NCBI GenBank assembly: GCA_028290765.1
Contig: JAQGJF010000205.1
Location: 1 to 11,622, forward strand
Direction of reading: 5' to 3'
Length of the DNA: 11,622 bases
Source of the DNA: Tardiphaga sp.
GTDB lineage: Bacteria; Pseudomonadota; Alphaproteobacteria; Rhizobiales; Xanthobacteraceae
The position numbers and the translations under genes are program-made. Below the pieces are notes generated by a model. It did no database searches. It was not told the DNA's origin and saw nothing but the letters and a program-made list of their open reading frames with translations. Positions 6,447 to 11,622 of the stretch are shown here, one piece after another. The first letter of the stretch is position 1; each line of letters opens with the position of its first letter.

Positions 6447-7043
6447 ATGACCTTCACGCTTCCCAACCTGCCTTATGCCTATGACGCGCTCGCGCCCCAT
6501 ATGTCCAAGGAAACGCTGGAATATCATCACGATAAGCATCACCAGGCTTACGTGACCAATGGCAACAATCTGCTCAAGGGCACCGAATTCGAAGGAAAGT
6601 CCCTTGAGGACATCGTCAAGGGCTCGTTCGGCAAGAATGCACCGCTCTTCAACAATGCCGGCCAGCACTACAACCATCTGCATTTCTGGAACTGGATGAA
6701 GCCCAATGGCGGCGGCAGCAAATTGCCCGGCCGCCTCGAGAAGAAGATCACCGAGGATCTCGGCGGGCTGGAGAAATTCAAGACCGATTTCGCCGCCGCC
6801 GGCGTCGGCCAGTTCGGTTCCGGCTGGGCCTGGCTTTCGGTGAAGAACGGCAAGCTCGAAATCTCCAAGACCCCCAACGGCGAAAATCCGCTGGTTCACG
6901 GCGCCACGCCGATCCTCGGCGTCGACGTCTGGGAACACTCCTACTACATCGACTATCGCAACCGCCGCCCCGATTATCTCAAGGCGTTTGTCGATTCGCT
7001 GGTGAACTGGGAATATGTCGACGAGCTGTTCTCGAAGGCCTGA
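6447..7043 (+). CDS. sodB: Superoxide dismutase, iron type
   Basis: A 198-residue cytosolic Fe/Mn-family superoxide dismutase that disproportionates superoxide to hydrogen peroxide and oxygen. The metal ligands are all present: H27 (LEYHHDKHHQAY), H77 (QHYNHLHFW), D160 and H164 (VDVWEHSYY). Q73 in NNAGQHYNH occupies the position of the outer-sphere Gln of iron SODs, where manganese enzymes have Gly, and QFGSGWAWL also fits the iron branch. Iron use is therefore likely, although cambialistic enzymes exist. Length and ends match E. coli SodB. There is no signal peptide. The gene is monocistronic or followed by crcB after a 108-bp spacer holding a large palindrome. The ribosome-binding site is weak (GGACAG). 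Confidence 0.95.
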   Translation: MTFTLPNLPYAYDALAPHMSKETLEYHHDKHHQAYVTNGNNLLKGTEFEGKSLEDIVKGSFGKNAPLFNNAGQHYNHLHFWNWMKPNGGGSKLPGRLEKKITEDLGGLEKFKTDFAAAGVGQFGSGWAWLSVKNGKLEISKTPNGENPLVHGATPILGVDVWEHSYYIDYRNRRPDYLKAFVDSLVNWEYVDELFSKA

Positions 7044-7077
7044 GGCTTTCGGGGCAATTCTCTCGTCACAAACACCG

Positions 7078-7118
7078 CGTCATTCCGGGGCGCGCTCTTG
7101 CGCGAGCCCGGAATGACG
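7078..7118. repeat. Intergenic palindromic repeat with hairpin potential
   Basis: CGTCATTCCGGG (7078-7089) pairs perfectly with CCCGGAATGACG (7107-7118). Inside, CGCGC (7091-7095) pairs with GCGCG (7100-7104) around a TCTT loop, leaving one bulged base on the left and two on the right. This is of the kind scattered between genes in Bradyrhizobium-type genomes. It may also stop or stabilise the sodB transcript, but no T-tract follows. Confidence 0.7.
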
Positions 7119-7151
7119 AGAACCGGAGCCTGGTCCGGGCGTGAAGAAATC

Positions 7152-7529
7152 ATGCTGAATTATTTTCTGGTGTTTATCGGCGGCGGTCTCGGCTCATCGC
7201 TGCGCCACACCATCAACGTCGTCTGCACGCGCTGGTTCGGAACGGCGTTTCCGTATCACACCTTCATCATCAACATCACCGGATCGACCGTGATGGGCCT
7301 GATCGCGGGCTATCTCGCCTTCAAGGGCGAGGCTTCGCAGCCCTGGCGGCTGTTCCTGATGACCGGCATTCTCGGCGGCTACACCACGTTCTCGGCGTTC
7401 TCGCTGGATGCCGGACTGCTCTATGAGCGCGGCGAGATCGGACTGGCCGTGCTCTATGTGGTCGGATCGGTGGTGCTGTCGATCGCCGGCCTGTTCGCCG
7501 GTCTGGCGCTGGTGCGTCAGCTCGCCTGA
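7152..7529 (+). CDS. crcB: Fluoride channel CrcB/Fluc
   Basis: A 125-residue membrane protein with four predicted spans, the usual Fluc length. It exports fluoride passively as a dual-topology dimer in the inner membrane. Typical motifs are GGGLGSSLRH (10-19) in the first span, the polar track NITGS in the second, and GILGGYTTFSAFSLD in the third. The last includes the broken helix with the central sodium site and the Phe residues that line the pore. The ATG at 7152 is chosen; an upstream in-frame ATG at 7098 would start inside the palindromic repeat. The ribosome-binding site (GAAGAA) is poor. No fluoride riboswitch fold was recognised upstream. It starts 108 bp after sodB. Confidence 0.93.
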   Translation: MLNYFLVFIGGGLGSSLRHTINVVCTRWFGTAFPYHTFIINITGSTVMGLIAGYLAFKGEASQPWRLFLMTGILGGYTTFSAFSLDAGLLYERGEIGLAVLYVVGSVVLSIAGLFAGLALVRQLA

Positions 7530-7599
7530 AGACTGGGCGTGTCGTCCGGCCGTGATAATCCCGCATGGGGCTTCCATGAGGCGCGCATAGGTCTCGGCG

Positions 7600-8286
7600 T
7601 TGTTTCCTTTGCCTCGCCAAGCCTCCAAGTCTAAGTCTGCAAGTCCAAGCAAAGCCAGACGCTTCCCTCGCAGACCCCTTGCATTGTCCGAACCGCCTTC
7701 CAAACCGCCCGCGCCCGCTGCCGACGATTCCGCGGATGATGAACCGCGTCCCGGACATATCCGCAAGCCGGTGAGTTGGTCGACCATCGCGATTGCGGTG
7801 CTGGTCGCGGTCTCGGCGGCGCTGGTCTATCGGCGCGACGGCGCCAAAGGCGTGTGGGAAATCCTGCAGCACGACCTCGGACTGTTCGGGGGAATCCTGC
7901 CGCGGGTGCTGGCCGGCTGCCTGCTCGGCGCCTTCATTGCCGAGATCCTGCCGCACGAAAAAGTGTCGCGTTCGCTGGGGCCGAAGTCCGGATTGAAAGG
8001 CCTGCTGATCGGGACGGCGTTCGGCGCCATCCTGCCGGGCGGGCCGTTCACCGCCTATCCGGTGGCCAGCGCCTTGTTGGCGGTCGGCGCCGATTTCGGC
8101 GCCACCATCGCGATGGTGGTGAGCTGGACCCTGATCGGCTACGGCCGGGCGATCGCCTGGGAATTGCCGATCATGGGCACGGATTTCACGCTGTGGCGGA
8201 TCGTGATCTCGCTGCCGATGCCGATCCTGGCCGGCGCGCTGGGCCGCTTCGTTTATGTCCGGCTCCATCGCCGGTTGCCGCCATGA
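7600..8286 (+). CDS. Half-size permease, first of a paralogous pair
   Basis: A 228-residue protein with a basic Ser/Pro/Lys/Arg-rich cytosolic N-terminus (about 1-57) and then about five membrane spans (near 61-77, 96-117, 131-150, 155-180, 199-219). The core LGPKSG (126-131), ILPGGPFTAYP (144-154) and WELPIM (187-192) resembles half of a DUF318/ArsP-type permease; the substrate is unknown. No in-frame ATG precedes the core. Starts available are TTG at 7600, 7609 or 7684, or GTG at 7771, and none has a good ribosome-binding site, so the N-terminus is uncertain. The stop overlaps the next gene's start (ATGA at 8283-8286), which implies coupled translation. The preceding 70 bp after crcB show nothing recognisable. 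Confidence 0.7.
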   Translation: MFPLPRQASKSKSASPSKARRFPRRPLALSEPPSKPPAPAADDSADDEPRPGHIRKPVSWSTIAIAVLVAVSAALVYRRDGAKGVWEILQHDLGLFGGILPRVLAGCLLGAFIAEILPHEKVSRSLGPKSGLKGLLIGTAFGAILPGGPFTAYPVASALLAVGADFGATIAMVVSWTLIGYGRAIAWELPIMGTDFTLWRIVISLPMPILAGALGRFVYVRLHRRLPP

Positions 8287-8780
8287 TTGCGTTGCTGATC
8301 GATGCCATCCTGTGGCTCACCGTGGTGGCGCTCGCCGTGCTGACATGGCGTCGTGGCCGGCCGGTTTTTGCCGCTGCCGCCCGCAGCGGCACGATGGATT
8401 TCATCAACATCATTCCGCGCATCGCGCTCGGCGTGGTCGGCTCCGGCTATATTGCGGCGATCATTCCCTCCGAAGTCATCACCGGCTGGCTGGGGCCGGA
8501 CTCGGGCTGGCCGGGCGTGCTGACCGCCGTCATTGCCGGCGCCGCGACGCCCGGCGGGCCGGTGATCGGCTTTTCGCTGGGCGCCGTCGCGCTCAAGAGC
8601 GGCGGCGGCGCGCCGCAGGTAATCGCCTATGTCATCGCCTGGGCGCTGTTTGCCTTCCAGCGCATGATTCTATGGGAAATTCCTTTTATGCCGGAACGGT
8701 TTGTCTGGTTCCGGGCGGCGGTCTCGCTGCCGGTTCCGTTCCTGGCGGCGGCGCTGGCGATGGCCCTTGGACACCCCTGA
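8283..8780 (+). CDS. Half-size permease, second of a paralogous pair
   Basis: A 165-residue membrane protein with about five spans (near 3-21, 42-61, 78-97, 112-128, 142-162) and a short cytosolic RRGRP turn at 23-27. Its core, LGPDSG (70-75), ATPGGPVIGF (88-97), WEIPFM (131-136) and LPVPFL, matches the first permease with identical spacing between motifs. The two are therefore homologues in the same orientation rather than two broken pieces of one gene. It overlaps the upstream gene by 4 bp (ATGA), typical of subunits made in equal amounts, so a heterodimeric transporter is the simplest reading. It lies upstream of the Zur box and is not obviously part of the zinc operon; a link to metal handling is only contextual. 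Confidence 0.75.
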   Translation: MIALLIDAILWLTVVALAVLTWRRGRPVFAAAARSGTMDFINIIPRIALGVVGSGYIAAIIPSEVITGWLGPDSGWPGVLTAVIAGAATPGGPVIGFSLGAVALKSGGGAPQVIAYVIAWALFAFQRMILWEIPFMPERFVWFRAAVSLPVPFLAAALAMALGHP

Positions 8781-8796
8781 AACGGAGCGCAGGGCA

Positions 8797-8824
8797 TTGG
8801 ACAGTGGTAATGTTATAATATAAC
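8797..8824 (+). promoter_or_regulatory. Candidate promoter of the zinc-uptake operon
   Basis: TTGGAC (8797-8802) as -35 and TATAAC (8819-8824) as -10 are 16 bp apart, an acceptable sigma-70 arrangement. The -10 lies inside the Zur palindrome, so bound repressor would block RNA polymerase. The predicted start site would fall near 8831, giving a leader of about 40 nt. Confidence 0.45.
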
Positions 8825-8825
8825 A
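8811..8825. promoter_or_regulatory. Zur box (zinc uptake regulator operator)
   Basis: TGTTATAATATAACA is a perfect palindrome of 7-bp arms around one base. It matches the core of the Zur operator known from proteobacteria (TGTTATAnTATAACA). It lies 45 bp before the first gene of the zinc transporter operon. GACAG (8800-8804) and CTGTC (8830-8834) form an outer, slightly off-centre pair. Confidence 0.85.
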
Positions 8826-8870
8826 CTATCTGTCAGGCTCCAGTTCAACGGCGGCGCAAAGGCTCCCTCG

Positions 8871-9062
8871 ATGGCGCATTCTCATCACGGACACGACCAT
8901 GCCCATGGCGTGGGCCATGCGCACAGCCATGGACCGGCCACCCCGCATCCGGCGCAGCCGGCGCCGTGGTCGATCCTGCGCATGACGCTGCTCTCTCGGT
9001 TGGGCGCCGCGCTCGTCGTCAGCGCCGGCCTATGGGCCGTGGTGCTGATGGCGATGAGGTGA
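8871..9062 (+). CDS. Small His-rich single-span membrane protein of the zinc operon
   Basis: A 63-residue protein. Residues 1-30 hold ten His, nine of them in the first 20, arranged as HSHHGHDHAH and HAHSH: a clear metal-binding tail. A Pro-rich link (22-32) leads to WSILRM and one hydrophobic span (about 44-62), ending MAMR. It is the first gene after the Zur box and ends 2 bp before the ATPase start, so zinc control and co-translation are strongly suggested. The tail could collect or buffer zinc for the transporter. If Arg37/Arg43 stay inside by the positive-inside rule, the tail would face the cytosol; the opposite topology cannot be excluded. AAAGG (8858-8862) is a fair ribosome-binding site. 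I know no named family for it. Confidence 0.8.
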   Translation: MAHSHHGHDHAHGVGHAHSHGPATPHPAQPAPWSILRMTLLSRLGAALVVSAGLWAVVLMAMR

Positions 9063-9064
9063 GC

Positions 9065-9823
<759 letters not shown>

Positions 9824-9828
9824 AGCCT

Positions 9829-10698
9829 ATGATCTACGATGCGCTGATCGCGCCCTTCACCGAATTCGAGTTCATGCGCCGTGCGCTGGCCGGCGTGGTG
9901 GCGCTGGCGTTGGGCGGCGCGCCGATCGGCGTGTTCCTGATGCTGCGGCGGATGAGTCTCGTCGGTGACGCCATGGCGCATGCCATCCTGCCCGGCGCCG
10001 CGATCGGCTTTCTGATCTCGGGCCTCAATCTGTTTGCGATGACGTTCGGCGGCCTGATCGCGGGTTTCACCGTGGCCATTCTCGCCGGCCTGGTCGCACG
10101 CACCACGGAAATCAAGGAAGACGCCTCGCTGGCGGCGTTTTACCTGGTGTCGCTGGCGCTCGGCGTTACCATCGTGTCGATGCGCGGCACCAATATCGAC
10201 CTGCTGCATGTGCTGTTCGGCAATATCCTGGCGATGGACGACCAGACCCTCTTGGTGATCGCGTTCAACGCCACCATCACGCTGATCGTGCTGGCGGTGA
10301 TCTACCGACCGCTGGTGATCGAATGCGTCGATCCGGTGTTCCTGCGCACGGTCTCGCGGGCCGGCGCGCCGGCGCATCTGGCGTTCCTGGCGCTGGTCGT
10401 GATCAACCTCGTCAACGGCTTTCATGCGCTCGGTACCCTCTTGGGGGTCGGCCTGATGATCCTGCCGGCCGGCATCGCGCGGTTCTGGTCGCGCGACATC
10501 ACCGGCATGATCTGCATCGCGGTCGCGAGCGCGTTGGTGTCCGGCTATGCCGGGCTGGTGCTGTCGTTCCAGACCAAGATTCCCTCTGGACCTGCGATCA
10601 TTCTGGTGGCGGCGGGGCTCTATATTGTCTCCCTGTTGTTCGGCAGCGTCAGCGGGCTGGTCCGGCAGCTGTTTCCCGGCCGCCATCTGGAAGCGTAG
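9829..10698 (+). CDS. aztB: Zinc ABC transporter permease (AztB/ZnuB type)
   Basis: A 289-residue inner-membrane permease of the ABC-3 metal family, with eight or so hydrophobic spans and no long loops. RRMSLVGDAMAHAILPG (about 40-56) and the coupling-helix region HALGTLLGVGLMILPA (about 200-215) are family hallmarks; the latter would contact the ATPase. The first segment, APFTEFEFMRRAL, resembles the AztB branch more than classical ZnuB. It forms a homodimeric pore that passes zinc delivered by the binding protein. The ATG at 9829 is the first in frame after the ATPase stop; an upstream in-frame ATG at 9757 would overlap the ATPase gene widely and adds no membrane sequence. Confidence 0.93.
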   Translation: MIYDALIAPFTEFEFMRRALAGVVALALGGAPIGVFLMLRRMSLVGDAMAHAILPGAAIGFLISGLNLFAMTFGGLIAGFTVAILAGLVARTTEIKEDASLAAFYLVSLALGVTIVSMRGTNIDLLHVLFGNILAMDDQTLLVIAFNATITLIVLAVIYRPLVIECVDPVFLRTVSRAGAPAHLAFLALVVINLVNGFHALGTLLGVGLMILPAGIARFWSRDITGMICIAVASALVSGYAGLVLSFQTKIPSGPAIILVAAGLYIVSLLFGSVSGLVRQLFPGRHLEA

Positions 10699-10700
10699 CG

Positions 10701-11570
10701 ATGCGGCGTTTCTGGCTCATTTCTCTCATGCTTGCGGTGTCCATCCTTGCCGCCCGTGCCGAGGATCGCCTGAACGTGGTCGCCAGCTTCTCGATCCTTG
10801 GCGATTTCGTCCGCAATGTCGGCGGCGACCGGGTCAACGTCACGACGCTGGTTGGTCCCGATGGCGATGTGCATGTGTACGCACCGACGCCGGCGGACGC
10901 TAAAAAGATCGCGGACGCTAAACGCGTCATCGTCAACGGGCTCGGGCTGGAGGGCTGGCTGCCACGGCTGGTGCAGTCCGCCGGCAGCAAGGCTGTCATC
11001 GTCACAGCGACCTCCGGCATCGCGCCGCTCAAGCTCGGTTCGGACGCCGATCCGCACGCCTGGCAATCCGTCGTCAACGCGAAGATTTATGTGGCCAATA
11101 TCCGCGACGCGCTGGTCGCCGCAAATCCCGCGGATGCCGAGATTTTTCGGACCAATGCCGCCGCCTATCTGACCAAGCTCGATCGCCTGGACCGCGAGGT
11201 CCGCGAAGCCATCGCGCAAATTCCGGAAGGCCGCCGCAAGGTAATCTCGACCCATCGCGCCTTCGGCTATTTCGCCGCCGCCTACGGCATCGCGTTCATC
11301 GCGCCGCTGGGCGTTTCGACGGAATCCGAGGCCAGCGCCCGCGATATCGCTGCCATCATCACGCAGGTCAAAACCGCGAAAATTCCGGCCATTTTTCTTG
11401 AAAATATCAGCGATCCGCGCCTGATGCAGCGGATCGCGGCCGAGACCGGCGCCAAGGTCGGCGGGACCCTCTATTCGGACAGTTTGACACCCGAAAAGGG
11501 CGATGTTCCCACTTACATTGAGATGGTCAGGCACAATATAAAGGCCTTGACCAGCGCGCTCGCCAACTAG
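10701..11570 (+). CDS. aztC: Zinc ABC transporter substrate-binding protein (AztC/ZnuA type)
   Basis: A 289-residue periplasmic cluster A-I binding protein. The signal peptide is residues 1-20, with cleavage after ARA. Likely zinc ligands are H58 (GDVHVYAPTP), H119 (DPHAWQS), H185 (STHRAF) and D260 (LYSDSLT): an H3D set like AztC and TroA, not the H2ED set of manganese proteins. The conserved blocks PLGVSTESEASARD (202-215) and ENISDPRL fit AztC. The His- and acid-rich loop usual in ZnuA before the second ligand is absent; only APLKLGSDAD lies there. It starts 2 bp after the permease stop and closes the operon. Zinc rather than manganese is inferred from the Zur box and the ligand set. Confidence 0.92.
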   Translation: MRRFWLISLMLAVSILAARAEDRLNVVASFSILGDFVRNVGGDRVNVTTLVGPDGDVHVYAPTPADAKKIADAKRVIVNGLGLEGWLPRLVQSAGSKAVIVTATSGIAPLKLGSDADPHAWQSVVNAKIYVANIRDALVAANPADAEIFRTNAAAYLTKLDRLDREVREAIAQIPEGRRKVISTHRAFGYFAAAYGIAFIAPLGVSTESEASARDIAAIITQVKTAKIPAIFLENISDPRLMQRIAAETGAKVGGTLYSDSLTPEKGDVPTYIEMVRHNIKALTSALAN

Positions 11571-11588
11571 GGCAGGGGCCTCCCTGCC
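11571..11588 (+). terminator. Candidate terminator hairpin of the zinc operon
   Basis: Immediately after the aztC stop, GGCAGGG (11571-11577) pairs with CCCTGCC (11582-11588) around a 4-nt loop. It is GC-rich and well placed, but no T-run follows, so termination may be weak or Rho-assisted, or the hairpin may mainly protect the 3' end. Confidence 0.5.
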
Positions 11589-11622
11589 GGCCTGAGCGCG
11601 ACAAATCCTGTCCCGGAGTTGT

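Noticed and set aside
7044..7151. Possible fluoride riboswitch before crcB
   Set aside because: The spacer is dominated by the composite palindrome. I could not find the pseudoknot and conserved bases of the crcB motif.
7321..8268. A 315-codon minus-strand frame over crcB and the first permease
   Set aside because: It is compositionally an antisense shadow (Arg/Gln/His-rich, no membrane or catalytic pattern), while the plus strand encodes recognisable membrane proteins.
8797..8819. TTGGAC with TATAAT (8814-8819) as promoter
   Set aside because: The spacer would be only 11 bp. TATAAC at 8819-8824 gives 16 bp and is preferred.

Overview
The window looks like chromosomal DNA of an alphaproteobacterium close to Bradyrhizobium/Rhodopseudomonas. 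The basis is high GC with strong third-position G/C bias, the type of palindromic intergenic repeat, an Azt-type zinc transporter and the character of the proteins. No rRNA, tRNA, CRISPR array, transposase or phage gene is visible.

Layout. (1) 5-3269, plus strand: a compact aromatic-catabolism-like group. It holds an extradiol ring-cleavage dioxygenase with all expected catalytic residues, a small unrecognised protein, an SDR dehydrogenase and a NicC-like FAD aromatic monooxygenase. The left edge may cut the operon. (2) 3395-5292: a DUF3095 gene, then a roughly 640-bp, lower-GC segment with one secreted-protein gene on the minus strand. A second, diverged copy of the last ~105 bp of the DUF3095 gene follows, so the segment sits between two DUF3095 tails. 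(3) 5289-6318, minus strand: a secreted DUF2147 protein and a GNAT acetyltransferase. (4) 6447-7529, plus strand: an iron-type superoxide dismutase and a CrcB/Fluc fluoride channel, separated by a long palindromic repeat. (5) About 7600-8780, plus strand: two overlapping genes for half-size permease proteins that are clear paralogues of each other. (6) 8797-11588, plus strand: a zinc-uptake operon behind a perfect Zur-type palindrome. It encodes a 63-residue His-rich single-span membrane protein, then the ATPase, permease and substrate-binding protein of an AztABC/ZnuCBA-type transporter, ending at a hairpin.

How the genes fit together. The dioxygenase, SDR and monooxygenase form a plausible hydroxylate / dehydrogenate / ring-open module of unknown substrate. 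The zinc operon is the clearest functional unit. Under zinc starvation Zur would leave the palindrome and free the overlapping -10. The binding protein has an H3D-type site but no His-rich loop, while the operon supplies a separate His-rich membrane peptide. That pairing is the most promising candidate here for an undescribed component. The paralogous half-permease pair and the DUF3095 tail duplication are the next most unusual items.
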